A stretch of DNA of 64,000 nucleotides from Phytohabitans maris (GCF_031085175.1 NZ_JAVHUY010000008.1:1-64000); one strand, 5' to 3'; numbered from the stretch's first letter, positions 8,366-16,643 are shown. Made by a program: numbers and translations. Notes: generated by a model not told the origin, from the sequence alone.

Positions 8366-9513
8366 GCTCTCGCTCCCGAGGCAGTGCCGGATAAGTAGTG
8401 GCGCCAGGCGGCGCGGCGCGGGCCGGCCACGACGTGCGGGATGCGCTCCACTTCGGACAGCCCGGTCGCCAGGTCGCGTACGCCGCCGAGGCGGTCCAGG
8501 TGGGGCAGGAGGGCGGCCATGCCCCGGGTCACCGGGCGGTAGGTGGGGGAGCAGGCCAGCGGGGACCACCAGAGGAGGCGGTGGCCGAGGCGGGAGAGGC
8601 GCTCGACGGCGCGGACCATGGCGGTGCAGTCGCCGCGTTCCAGGCCGTCGGAGATCACGACGACCAGCGCGCCGCGGGCGAGGGCGAGGAAGCGGGGGTT
8701 GGCCAGGAACCGGCCCAGCGCCTCGCCGATCGCGGTGCCGCCGTCGGCGTCGGTGACCGTGCGGGAGACGGCGGCCAGCGCGGCGTCGACGCGGGCGTCG
8801 GCGAGCGCCTTCGTGACCCGGGTGAGGTGGGTGCCGAAGGTGAAGACCTCGGTGCGGGCCGGCGCGGTGTGCGCCAGGCGGATCAGCTCCGGCGTGTGCC
8901 GCTTGAGCGAGCCGGAGACGTCGAGCAGGAGCAGCAGCCGGCGGGCGCGTGGCGGGCGGGTGGTCCAGCGGAGCCGGGTGAGCTCGCCGCCGTCCCGGCG
9001 GGCCTGCCGCCAGACCCGCCGCATGTCCAGCCGGCGGCCGGCGCGGGCCGGGCGGCGGCGCCGGGACGGGACCACCGGGAGGCGGGCCGGCCAGGCCTCC
9101 CGCAGCAGCCGCATCAGGTCGCGCTGCCGGGTGTCCGAGCGGCCGAACGTGCGCCCGCCGGTGGTCGGTGCCGCGCTCGCCTCGATCCCGCCGCCGGGCC
9201 GGGCCTCCATCGTGGACACCGTGCCGCCGTCGCCGGCCGCCGCCACCTCGCCCTCCACATCAGAGGGTGGTGGCCCGAGCGCCTCGACCGGTACGCCGCT
9301 GACGAACCAGGCGTCGAAGACCCGGTCGAACGCGGCCAGGCCGGCGACGTCGCCGAGGAGCGTCACCCGGGCGTACCAGTAGAGGGTCCTGACGTCGCGC
9401 GGCGCGGCACCGGCGATCGCCCGCAGGAAGTCCGCCTGCTTGGCCGGTGCGGCCCCGACGCCGGCGCGGCGCAGCGCGCCCAGGAAGCCCCATAGGTGGT
9501 CGGCGGCGAGCAC
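8362..9513 (-). CDS. CoxE-like VWA-domain maturation protein
   Basis: A 383-residue protein of the VWA/CoxE group, which together with a MoxR ATPase helps insert or modify metal cofactors in CO-dehydrogenase-type molybdenum enzymes. The C-terminal half holds the VWA fold with the MIDAS motif LLLLDVSGSLKRHT near residue 195, plus VVVISDGLERGDC near 285. The N-terminal half is helical and ends in a low-complexity linker. GTG was taken as start because it is the first in-frame start after the MoxR stop, 13 nt away. Its place in the operon implies work on the neighbouring molybdenum hydroxylase. Confidence 0.8.
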   Translation of the reverse strand: MLAADHLWGFLGALRRAGVGAAPAKQADFLRAIAGAAPRDVRTLYWYARVTLLGDVAGLAAFDRVFDAWFVSGVPVEALGPPPSDVEGEVAAAGDGGTVSTMEARPGGGIEASAAPTTGGRTFGRSDTRQRDLMRLLREAWPARLPVVPSRRRRPARAGRRLDMRRVWRQARRDGGELTRLRWTTRPPRARRLLLLLDVSGSLKRHTPELIRLAHTAPARTEVFTFGTHLTRVTKALADARVDAALAAVSRTVTDADGGTAIGEALGRFLANPRFLALARGALVVVISDGLERGDCTAMVRAVERLSRLGHRLLWWSPLACSPTYRPVTRGMAALLPHLDRLGGVRDLATGLSEVERIPHVVAGPRRAAWRHYLSGTASGARA

Positions 9514-9526
9514 CTGGCCGCGGTCG

Positions 9527-10387
9527 TCACCGATGGCCGAACACCTCCTCCGCGTGGCGTTCCAGGATCCGGGTGTCCTCCTCGTCCTTGATGAGCAGGC
9601 CCAGCGCCCGCCGCAGCGCCCGCGGCCAGCCGTTTGCGCCGTCGACGAGCGCTGCGGCGCCGCGCGCCCAGTCGACCGACTCGGCGATGCCCGGCCGCTT
9701 CAGCAGCGGCAGCTCGCGGATCCGCTGCACCGCCCGGACCAGCTCGGCCGCCGCGTCGCCGGTCAGGCCCGGCACGTGCGCGTGCAGGATCGCCCGCTCG
9801 CGCTCCGCGTCCGGAAAGGCGATCCAGTGGTACAGGCAGCGGCGGCGCAGCGCGTCGTGCAGCTCGCGGGTGCGGTTGGAGGTGAGCACGACGACCGGGA
9901 CGTGCGCGGCGCGCAGGGTGGCGAGCTCCGGGACGGTGATCTGGAAGTCGCTCAGGAACTCCAGCAGGAACGCCTCGAACTCGCTGTCGGCCCGGTCGAT
10001 CTCGTCGATGAGCAGCACCGCGCCGCGCGCGGAGCGGACCGCGCGCAGCAGCGGGCGTTGCAGCAGGAACTCCTCGGCGTACAGGTCGCCGATCTCCTGC
10101 CCGCGCGACTCGGCCGTGCGGACCCGCAGCAGCTGCTTGGGATAGTCCCACTCGTAGAGGGCCTGACCGGAGTCGAGCCCTTCGAAGCACTGCAGGCGGA
10201 TCAGCTCCCGGCCGAGCACGCGGGAGAGCACCGAGGCGACCTCGGTCTTGCCCACGCCCGGCTCGCCTTCGAGCAGCAGCGGCCGCCCGAGGCGCAGCGC
10301 CAGGTGTACGGCGGTGAGCAGCCCCTCGTCGGCGAAGTAGCCCTCCCGCGCCAGCGCCGCCGCGAGCTGCTCCTCGCCGAGCGGCAT
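9527..10387 (-). CDS. MoxR-family AAA+ ATPase (CoxD-like)
   Basis: A 286-residue AAA+ ATPase with Walker A LLLEGEPGVGKTEVAS near residue 40, Walker B AVLLIDEIDRADSEFEAFLLE near 125, and sensor residues in VVVLTSNRTRELHDALRRRC. MoxR proteins act as chaperones, usually with a VWA partner, and one follows immediately downstream. In cox clusters the equivalent CoxD-CoxE pair matures the active site of CO dehydrogenase. The start ATG shares its last base region with the EthD gene stop (1-nt overlap), consistent with translational coupling. Confidence 0.9.
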   Translation of the reverse strand: MPLGEEQLAAALAREGYFADEGLLTAVHLALRLGRPLLLEGEPGVGKTEVASVLSRVLGRELIRLQCFEGLDSGQALYEWDYPKQLLRVRTAESRGQEIGDLYAEEFLLQRPLLRAVRSARGAVLLIDEIDRADSEFEAFLLEFLSDFQITVPELATLRAAHVPVVVLTSNRTRELHDALRRRCLYHWIAFPDAERERAILHAHVPGLTGDAAAELVRAVQRIRELPLLKRPGIAESVDWARGAAALVDGANGWPRALRRALGLLIKDEEDTRILERHAEEVFGHR

Positions 10388-10689
10388 CAGAACAGCTCGT
10401 GCGCCGTGGTCAGCACGTGCACCCGGCTGGAGGTGTGCGCGCCCGCGTCACCCGCCGCCGCCTTGCCGTCCTCGGACGCGAACGCCGCCGCGCGCGCCTC
10501 CTCGTCGTCGAACCAGAGCTCGTTGACCGCGTCGTACGGCGAGTCCTCCGCCACCGCCACGTTCACTGTGTAACGGCGCAGTCCGGGGAGCTTCTTCGCG
10601 AACTCCAGGTGGTCCTCCACGGCCCACTTCGCGAACTCCTCTTTGGACAAGCCCTCCGCGCGCTTGAGCAGCGAGACGACCTTGAGCAT
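10387..10689 (-). CDS. EthD-like small protein
   Basis: A 100-residue protein of the EthD/dimeric alpha-beta barrel type. The start MLKVVSLLKRAEGLSKEEF, the WAVEDHLEFAKKLPGLRRY segment and NELWFDDEEARAAAF are typical. EthD-type proteins are small accessory or catalytic proteins in oxidative degradation operons, and their individual functions vary. It sits 14 nt downstream of the second molybdopterin-subunit gene and touches the MoxR gene, so it belongs to the same operon. No catalytic prediction is made. Confidence 0.82.
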   Translation of the reverse strand: MLKVVSLLKRAEGLSKEEFAKWAVEDHLEFAKKLPGLRRYTVNVAVAEDSPYDAVNELWFDDEEARAAAFASEDGKAAAGDAGAHTSSRVHVLTTAHELF

Positions 10690-10703
10690 CGACACTTTCC
10701 TTC

Positions 10704-11714
10704 CTAGTCGTGGTATCCGCGTAGCTCGTCGAGCCCGCGCAGCACCCGTTCCGGCGTGAACGGCATGGTGTCCAGCCGTACGCCGCACGCGTCGAAGATG
10801 GCGTTGGCGATGGCCGGGATCGGCGCGTTCGCGGTCATCTCGCCGATCCCCTTCGCGCCGAACGGCCCGTTGCCGGCGGGGCGTTCCAGGATCGCGTTGT
10901 GGTAGGCGGGGATGTCCGCCGCGCCCGGCATCAGGTACTCGGTGAAGTCGCGGGGGCCGTGGTCGCGGGCCGGGTAGTAGGGCTCGGTCGCCTCGAAGAG
11001 CGCGTGCGACATGCCCATCCACGCGCCCCCCTCGACCTGCTGGGCGACCATCGCCGGGTTGAGCGCCCGCCCGATCTCGTACGCGTTGTGCATCTCCAGC
11101 ACTTCGACGACGCCGGTCTCGTCGTCCACCTCGACCACCGCGACCGTGCAGGCATGCGCCTGGCAGGAGTCGGGGTCCATCTCGCCGGTCTCCGGCACCG
11201 GGTCGTTCTTCTCCTTCAGGAACATGCCCCGGCCGGAGATGGTGCGCCCGTGCGTGAAGTGCGCGGCCAGCGCCAGGTCGGTGATGTGGATCCGCCTCTC
11301 CTGGGCGCCCTTGACCTGGATGTACCCGGTGCCGTCGGTCTCCAGGTCGCCGGCGTCGACCTCCAGCTCCTCGGCCGCCACCGCCAGCATCACCTCGCGC
11401 GCCTCGGCCGCGGCCATGATGACCGCGTTGCCGACCCGGTGCGTGCCGCGGCTGGCGAACGTGCCCATGCAGTGCGGCCCGGTGTCGGTGTCGGCGGTGT
11501 CGACGAGGATGTTCTCCATCGGCAGGCCGAGCGTCTCCGCCGCGCACTGCGCCACGACCGTCTTCAGCCCCTGGCCCAGGTCCACGGAGGAGAGCGACAC
11601 CACGAACGTGCCCGTCGTCGTGGCGTGGATCAGCGCCTGCGAGGGGTCGCCGCCGAGGTTCATGCCGGTGGGATAGTTGACCGAGGCGTACCCGCGGCCG
11701 CGCAGCCTGGCCAT
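10704..11714 (-). CDS. Molybdenum hydroxylase, molybdopterin-binding subunit, C-terminal half
   Basis: 336 residues corresponding to the C-terminal part of the xanthine-dehydrogenase-type large subunit, including GQGLKTVVAQ (cofactor contact), THRVGNAV and the catalytic-Glu motif GAKGIGEMTANAP near residue 285. The N-terminal half is a separate gene immediately upstream, joined by a TGATG stop-start overlap. The two together make about 797 residues, normal for the family. The overlap and the good MARLRGRGYAS start argue for a real two-gene arrangement rather than a sequencing frameshift. Such split large subunits are known from Eubacterium barkeri nicotinate dehydrogenase (NdhL and NdhM). Confidence 0.85.
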   Translation of the reverse strand: MARLRGRGYASVNYPTGMNLGGDPSQALIHATTTGTFVVSLSSVDLGQGLKTVVAQCAAETLGLPMENILVDTADTDTGPHCMGTFASRGTHRVGNAVIMAAAEAREVMLAVAAEELEVDAGDLETDGTGYIQVKGAQERRIHITDLALAAHFTHGRTISGRGMFLKEKNDPVPETGEMDPDSCQAHACTVAVVEVDDETGVVEVLEMHNAYEIGRALNPAMVAQQVEGGAWMGMSHALFEATEPYYPARDHGPRDFTEYLMPGAADIPAYHNAILERPAGNGPFGAKGIGEMTANAPIPAIANAIFDACGVRLDTMPFTPERVLRGLDELRGYHD

Positions 11715-13099
11715 CAGCGCCCTCCTCCGTCCATCGAGGACATCCGCCGGTACTCCTCGGGCAGCTCGTGGCCGACCATCTCGGCGGCCTTCTGGATGAC
11801 CTCGACCAGCGCGGTGCCCTCGGCGACCTTCCGGTGCGCCTTCAGGTCGCCGTCCCGGTACGCGTTGCGCAGCCGCAGCCGCAGCGGGTCCATGCCGAGC
11901 GCGCGGGCGATCCGGTCCATCTGCGACTCCAGCGCGAAGTCGCCGATCGTCACGCCGAACCCGCGCATCGCGCTGGACGGCGTGCGGTTGGTGAAGACGC
12001 AGTGGCAGTCGGCCCACACGTTCGGGATGCTGTACGGCCCGGGCAGGTGCGCCGCCGCCTTCGTCGTGCCGTACGGGCTGTGCCGGGAGTACGCGCCGGC
12101 GTCCACGTACAATGTGATCTTGCGGCCGATAATCCTGCCGTCGGCCGTCACCGCGTCCTTGATGTAGATGCGCTCGGCCGCGCGCGGGGAGGAGACCTGC
12201 ATCTCCTCGTACCGGCTGTAGACGTACTTGACCGGCTGGCCGGTGAGCATCGCGGCGACGCAGGCGACCGGCTCGACCGCCACGTCCACCTTGCCGCCGA
12301 AGCCGCCGCCGACCGTACCGCCGACGATCCGCAGCCTGTTGAAGGGTGTGCCGAGGATCAGCGCGGTGTTGTCGAGCGTGAAGAAGCAGGCCTGCGTGTC
12401 GGAGTGGATGCGCAGCCGGCCGTCGGGCTGCGGCACCACGACACAGCCGGTGGTCTCGGTCGGCGCGTGCTCGATCGGCGCGGACTGGTAGCGCCACTCG
12501 AAGACGTGGTCCGCCGCCGCGAACGCCGCCTCCACGTCACCGAAGCGGATCCGCCGGCAGTGGTGCCCCTCGTAGGTGAAGTAGTTGTGGCCGTGGTACT
12601 CGTTGACGATCGGCGCCCCCTCGGCGAGCGCCTCCTCGACGTCGAAGACCGCGGGCAGCTCCTCGTACCCGACCCGGACGCGGGCGGCGCCCTCCTGCGC
12701 GGCCGCCTCGGTCTCGGCGACCACCGCGCAGATCGGCTCGCCGAGGTAGCGCACCTTTCCCTCGGCCAGCACCGGCTCGTCGTCCGGCTGGACGCCGATC
12801 AGCTTGAGCGGGGTGAAGACGTTGTTGGGGATGTCGGCGTGGGTCAGCACCCGCACCACACCGGGTACCGCGAGCGCCTCCGACGTGTCCACTGTGGCCA
12901 GCCGGGCGTGGTGCCGCGTCGAGCGGTGCGCCTTCAGGTGCAGCAGGCCGGGCGGGGAGAGGTCCTCGAAGAAGCTGGAGCGGCCGGTGACGTGGCCGAG
13001 CGCGTCCGACCGCTGCACCACCGAGCCGATCACGTTGAAGTCCGGGGCCGGCTCGTCCGGAAAGTACGTCCGGTCGATCGGGTTGGTCTTGTACCTCAT
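11714..13099 (-). CDS. Molybdenum hydroxylase, molybdopterin-binding subunit, N-terminal half
   Basis: 461 residues forming the first part of the XDH-family large subunit. The aldehyde-oxidase a/b hammerhead domain is visible at about residues 20-130 (GRSSFFEDL, YLGEPICAVVA). The first molybdopterin domain follows with GGTVGGGFGGKVDVAVEP near residue 245 and the active-site loop SSAMRGFGVTIG near 365. It ends DGGGR at a TGA that overlaps the ATG of the C-terminal-half gene. The AMRGFG loop lacks the AYRCSFR signature of true CO dehydrogenase, so the enzyme most likely hydroxylates an aromatic or N-heterocyclic substrate. Confidence 0.86.
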   Translation of the reverse strand: MRYKTNPIDRTYFPDEPAPDFNVIGSVVQRSDALGHVTGRSSFFEDLSPPGLLHLKAHRSTRHHARLATVDTSEALAVPGVVRVLTHADIPNNVFTPLKLIGVQPDDEPVLAEGKVRYLGEPICAVVAETEAAAQEGAARVRVGYEELPAVFDVEEALAEGAPIVNEYHGHNYFTYEGHHCRRIRFGDVEAAFAAADHVFEWRYQSAPIEHAPTETTGCVVVPQPDGRLRIHSDTQACFFTLDNTALILGTPFNRLRIVGGTVGGGFGGKVDVAVEPVACVAAMLTGQPVKYVYSRYEEMQVSSPRAAERIYIKDAVTADGRIIGRKITLYVDAGAYSRHSPYGTTKAAAHLPGPYSIPNVWADCHCVFTNRTPSSAMRGFGVTIGDFALESQMDRIARALGMDPLRLRLRNAYRDGDLKAHRKVAEGTALVEVIQKAAEMVGHELPEEYRRMSSMDGGGR

Positions 13100-13674
13100 G
13101 ACCGCCGCCTCGCCGCGGCGTCCGCCGTTCCCGGCGTTGCCGCGATGTCCGCCGTTCCCCACCTCGCCGCGATGTCTTCCTTGCGCCTCGCCGCGGCGTC
13201 TTCCTTTCGCCGCCTCGCCGCGGCGTCGAGGATCGCGTCGACGATCGGGCCGTACCCGGTGCAGCGGCAGACGTTGCCGCTGATCGCCTCGACCACCTCG
13301 GCGCGGGTCGGGTCGGGGTTGCGGTCCAGCAGCGCCTCGGCCGTCATGATCATGCCGGCGGTGCAGAAGCCGCACTGGGTGGCGAACCCCTCCAGGAACG
13401 CGCTCTGCACCTCGTCGAGGTCGCCGCCCCGGGCCACACCCTCCAGGGTGCGCACCGAGGCGCCGTCGACCGTCTCGACGGCCACGAGGCACGACATCAC
13501 CGGCCGCCCGTCGAGCAGTACGGTGCAGGTGCCGCAACTGCCCTGCGCGCAACCGCGCTTGGCGGCCATGAGGCCGAGCGCGTCGCGGAGACTGGACAGC
13601 AGCGGGGTGCCCGGTGCGGCGAGGAACTCCCTGGACCGTTCGTTGACGCGGAGGTTGACCACCTGGGACGCCAT
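13096..13674 (-). CDS. Molybdenum hydroxylase, [2Fe-2S] subunit with repetitive tail
   Basis: 192 residues. The plant-type [2Fe-2S] site is CAQGSCGTC with a further Cys in PVMSC (near residues 42-65); the second cluster is CGFCTAGM plus CRCTGY (near 104 and 137). It carries electrons from the molybdenum centre to FAD. The usual protein ends near residue 155. Here the last 40 residues are a low-complexity Ala/Arg tail built from degenerate repeats (ARRRKEDAA, ARRKEDIAA, then TADIA and TADAA) encoded by repeated CGCCGCGGCGTC-like units. ATGA overlap with the large-subunit gene. Confidence 0.92.
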   Translation of the reverse strand: MASQVVNLRVNERSREFLAAPGTPLLSSLRDALGLMAAKRGCAQGSCGTCTVLLDGRPVMSCLVAVETVDGASVRTLEGVARGGDLDEVQSAFLEGFATQCGFCTAGMIMTAEALLDRNPDPTRAEVVEAISGNVCRCTGYGPIVDAILDAAARRRKEDAAARRKEDIAARWGTADIAATPGTADAAARRRS

Positions 13675-13697
13675 GTCGGCCTCTCTGAGGTAAGGAC

Positions 13698-14498
13698 CTA
13701 GCCGAGGAAAGCTCGGCGGAGGTGGACCGGAAGGACGCGGGTGCGGTACCAGGCGCTGGCGTACGCGTCGTCGAACGGGGCGATGTCGGCGCGGGCCGCC
13801 CGCCCCGCTTCGTCGAGCACGTCCGTCTCCAGTGGACGTCCGATGAGGACCCGCTCGGCGGAGGCGGCGCGGACCGGCCGGGGCGCCACGCCACCCAGCG
13901 CGATCCGCGCGGACGTCACGACGCCGCCCCCCGTCTCCACGACCGCGGCCACCGCGACGATGGCGGCCGAGTTGAGCTTGCGGCGCATCGCCTTGCGGTA
14001 GAACCACGTGCCGGGCGCGGGCACGGCCAGCCGTACCGCCGTGACCACCTCGCCCGGCGCGACCCCGTTGGCGAGTACCACGTCGACGGGTGCCCCGCGG
14101 CTCCCGTCCGGGCCGGCGACCTCGACCGTGGCGTCCAGCGCGAGCAGGCACACCGCGAGGTCGCCGTAGGGCTGCGGCACGAAGAGGTTGCCGCCGACCG
14201 TGGCCTGGTTGCGGATCGTCGGCGAGGCGACGCTGCGCACCGCGTCGCGCAGGAACGCCAGCTCCGGGCTCTCCTCGACCTCGGTGAGCGTCGCGGTCGC
14301 GCCGACCCGGGCCAGCGCGCCGTCGACGCCGATCCCGCCGAGGCCGGCGCGGCGCAGGCTGACGATCTCGGGGGAGCCGAGCGATCCGCTGTTGACCTGG
14401 GCCATCACCACCGTGCCGCCGCCCATCAGCCGGCCGCCGGCGGCGGCGTGACCGACCGCGTCGGCCACGGACTCCGGAGTACGCACTGCTGTGATCAT
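13698..14498 (-). CDS. Molybdenum hydroxylase, FAD-binding subunit
   Basis: 266-residue CoxM/XDH-B type flavoprotein that passes electrons from the iron-sulfur subunit to an external acceptor. FAD-binding motifs AAGGRLMGGGTVVMAQ near residue 20 and SPTIRNQATVGGNLF near 90 are clear. The start at 14498 is chosen over the ATG at 14507 because GAAGG lies 9 nt upstream of 14498 but directly abuts 14507. It is the first gene of the hydroxylase operon, 23 nt before the [2Fe-2S] gene. Upstream is the palindromic operator shared with the divergent GntR gene. Confidence 0.92.
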   Translation of the reverse strand: MITAVRTPESVADAVGHAAAGGRLMGGGTVVMAQVNSGSLGSPEIVSLRRAGLGGIGVDGALARVGATATLTEVEESPELAFLRDAVRSVASPTIRNQATVGGNLFVPQPYGDLAVCLLALDATVEVAGPDGSRGAPVDVVLANGVAPGEVVTAVRLAVPAPGTWFYRKAMRRKLNSAAIVAVAAVVETGGGVVTSARIALGGVAPRPVRAASAERVLIGRPLETDVLDEAGRAARADIAPFDDAYASAWYRTRVLPVHLRRAFLG

Positions 14499-14512
14499 CA
14501 GCGCCATCCTTC

Positions 14513-14532
14513 ACCGACTATCGATAATCGGT
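14513..14532. promoter_or_regulatory. 20-bp near-perfect palindrome, likely GntR-family operator
   Basis: ACCGACTATCGATAATCGGT equals its own reverse complement at 18 of 20 positions and is AT-rich compared with its surroundings. It lies 14 nt from the FAD-subunit start and about 57 nt upstream of the divergent FCD-type GntR gene, the standard position for an autoregulated divergent operator. Binding by the neighbouring regulator is inferred. Confidence 0.65.
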
Positions 14533-14588
14533 TACGTGGACGTTAAGGCCGTGTGCCGCGCCGCGTCAAGGTCGGTGGCGTGGTTACG

Positions 14589-15299
14589 ATGGGCGCCATG
14601 ACGCCTGACGAGCCCGCGGCGGCGGTCACCCCGCTGGTGACCCGCATGACGCTGGCGCAGCAGATCCGCGAGTCGCTCGTGGTCCGCATCGTCTCCGGCG
14701 AGATCCAGCCCGGCGAGCGGCTCGTCGAGACCAAGCTCGCCGCGATGTACGGCACGAGCCAGGCCCCGGTCCGCGAGGCGCTCCGCGAGCTGGAGGCGAT
14801 GCGGATGGTCGAGACCCGGCCGCGGCGGGGCACGTTCGTCCGGCACTTCGTGCAGCAGACGCTCCGGGAGAGCTACGTCGTCCGCGCCGCCCTGGAGGAG
14901 ACCGCGACCCGCCTGGCGATGCTGGCCGGCACCGTACCCGTGGAGGCCTTGCGCGCCGAGGTGAAGGCGATGCGCGCGGCCGCCCGTGCCGACGACGCCT
15001 CGGCCGCCGCCCGGGCCAGCGTCGCGTTCCACCGGCACATCGTCGACGCCGCCCACAACGAGCTGCTGAAGCTGTCGTGGGAGGCGCTGCAGATCGAGGC
15101 CCGCACGTCGGTGACGATGGTGGCCGCCGAGGTGAAGCTGAAGGACATCGCGCGGGACCACGCCGAGCTGCTGAGGTCCATCGAGGACGGTGACCTGGAG
15201 ACCGCGTGCAAGCACGCCCGCGACCACCAGTGGCACTACGCCGACCTCCCCCACGACGCCCACGGCCGCGCCCGCCGCCGGGCGATGATGTCCGGATGA
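14589..15299 (+). CDS. GntR-family transcriptional regulator (FCD subfamily)
   Basis: 236-residue regulator. The winged helix spans about residues 20-85, with LAQQIRESLVVRIVSGEIQPGERL, LAAMYGTSQAPVREALRELE and a beta-wing PRRGTFVRHF. The FCD ligand and metal domain follows, with Glu in RAALEETATRLA and His in FHRHIVDAAHNELL and HARDHQWHY. Starts at 14589 or 14598 are both possible because neither has a strong ribosome site. It diverges from the molybdenum-hydroxylase operon and probably represses it until the substrate or a product binds. A methyltransferase gene overlaps its stop. Confidence 0.88.
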   Translation: MGAMTPDEPAAAVTPLVTRMTLAQQIRESLVVRIVSGEIQPGERLVETKLAAMYGTSQAPVREALRELEAMRMVETRPRRGTFVRHFVQQTLRESYVVRAALEETATRLAMLAGTVPVEALRAEVKAMRAAARADDASAAARASVAFHRHIVDAAHNELLKLSWEALQIEARTSVTMVAAEVKLKDIARDHAELLRSIEDGDLETACKHARDHQWHYADLPHDAHGRARRRAMMSG

Positions 15300-15940
15300 C
15301 CGACGAGGTCCTGGCCGGCCAGGTCGACTACTACCGCCGCCGCGCCGGCGAGTACGACACGACGGCCTACGGCGACGTCACGGCGGCCCGCGCCCGCATC
15401 GCCCGGCTCGTCGCGCGGATGCGACCGGCCGGGCACGTGCTGGAGATCGCCTGCGGCACCGGCCTCTGGACGGCGGCGCTGGCGGACCTGGCCGGCACGG
15501 TCACGGCGGTCGACTCGGCCCCCGAGGCAGTGGCCATCGCCCGCGAACGGGTGCGGTCGCCGAACCTCCGCTTCGAGGTCGCGGACGTCTTCTCCTGGGA
15601 CCCCGAGGCCCGCTTCGACACGGTCTTCTTCTCGGCATGGCTGTCGCACGTGCCGGCGAGCCGGTTCGAGCCGTTCTGGCGATGGCTGCGCGGCCTGCTG
15701 GCCGACGAGGGACGCGTGCTGTTCGTCGACGAGCACGTCGACGAACGCGACAAGGAGGCCTACCTCCCCGGCCGCGGCGAGGTGGTCGAACGCCGCCTCC
15801 GGGACGGCACCACCTTCCACGTCGTCAAGAACTTCGTCGACCCGGAGCTCCTGGCACCCCGGCTGCGCCGGCTGGGCTGGCACTGCGAGATCCGCCGCGA
15901 CGGCCACGACTGGATCTACGCCGAGGCCCGCCCCACCTAG
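15296..15940 (+). CDS. Class I SAM-dependent methyltransferase
   Basis: 214 residues with the full class I core: VLEIACGTGLWTAALAD (motif I, near residue 48), VTAVDSAPEAVAIARER (motif II) and FDTVFFSAWLSHVP (motif IV/post-II). The methyl acceptor cannot be inferred. The ATG overlaps the GntR stop as ATGA, so the two are co-transcribed, yet nothing links a methyltransferase to the adjacent hydroxylase. After its stop comes a 1.2-kb gene-free repeat region. Confidence 0.82.
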   Translation: MTDEVLAGQVDYYRRRAGEYDTTAYGDVTAARARIARLVARMRPAGHVLEIACGTGLWTAALADLAGTVTAVDSAPEAVAIARERVRSPNLRFEVADVFSWDPEARFDTVFFSAWLSHVPASRFEPFWRWLRGLLADEGRVLFVDEHVDERDKEAYLPGRGEVVERRLRDGTTFHVVKNFVDPELLAPRLRRLGWHCEIRRDGHDWIYAEARPT

Positions 15941-16045
15941 CGACCCGCCGCGATCGACGGCGTCGAATCCAAGACCCGGACGCGAGCTACCGCGATGCCC
16001 GCCGTGGTCCGGACCGTCGCTCCCGCGGCGTCCCCCGAACCTGAT

Positions 16046-16106
16046 GATCGTTCACCCGAAACCCGCGTCTTTCCCGGTGTTTCACGCGGAAATCGGGCGA
16101 ACGATC
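16046..16106. repeat. Imperfect inverted repeat (22-nt arms)
   Basis: The left arm 16046-16067 and right arm 16085-16106 pair at 18 of 22 positions, with ends GATCGTTC/GAACGATC and a 17-nt loop. It lies about 105 nt after the methyltransferase stop. No T-tract follows. It may act as a 3'-end structure or be one more member of the local hairpin family, since it also begins and ends with GATCG/CGATC. Confidence 0.55.
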
Positions 16107-16595
16107 ACCGCCACCCCGGCCGCGCCTCCGCAGCCGCCTTTCGCCCACGATCGGACCGGAGGCCTTCGATCACGGTGCGGGGTGCGGCGCGCCCCTAACG
16201 TTTCTTCAGACCGGATTTGCTCCGGTCCGCCTCAGCTGTGGAGCGCATGCGCGGTGTTTTCCCGCGGGCACCGCTGCGGCCGGCGGCTCCCGGGGCTCGC
16301 CGAGGTCCCCGGCCTCCGCTGCCGGCCGCGCGGGGCAGGCCCGTCCCGGGGCGAGGCTCGCGCCGAAGCGCGCGGCGGGTGCGGGGAGCCGTGCGGTCGC
16401 ACGCAGCTCCAGAGCCTCCCGCGCACGCCACGGCGGCGGCGCGGTGGAGAGGTGCCGTGGACGCACGACCGCCGGCTCCCCGCAGGGCTCGGGATACGAC
16501 CGCGAACCGCGGAGGGCGAGACCGCGGGAGCAACGGTCCGGACCGACGCCGCTCAGCCAAAGTCGATCGCGGGGCCAAACCGGTGGACGCACGGC

Positions 16596-16643
16596 GATCG
16601 TGGTATTCCAGTGCCCCTCCGAGGGCACCTGGATACCACGATC
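16596..16643. repeat. 48-nt hairpin repeat, copy 1
   Basis: The left arm starts GATCGTGGTATTCCAG and the right arm ends CTGGATACCACGATC; the inner arms GTGCCC/GGGCAC pair too, leaving a tiny loop. It is exactly 48 nt long, as are the copies at 16911, 25469 and 33656. It lies between convergent genes. Confidence 0.8.

Noticed and set aside
10704-13099. Frameshift pseudogene of the molybdopterin subunit
   Set aside because: The break is a clean TGATG overlap at a domain boundary, both halves keep conserved motifs, and no residues are missing or duplicated.
7469-14498. CO dehydrogenase (coxMSLDE) assignment
   Set aside because: Gene order and the MoxR/VWA pair resemble cox, but the large subunit has AMRGFG in place of the AYRCSFR loop and is split, so a CO-oxidising role is not supported.
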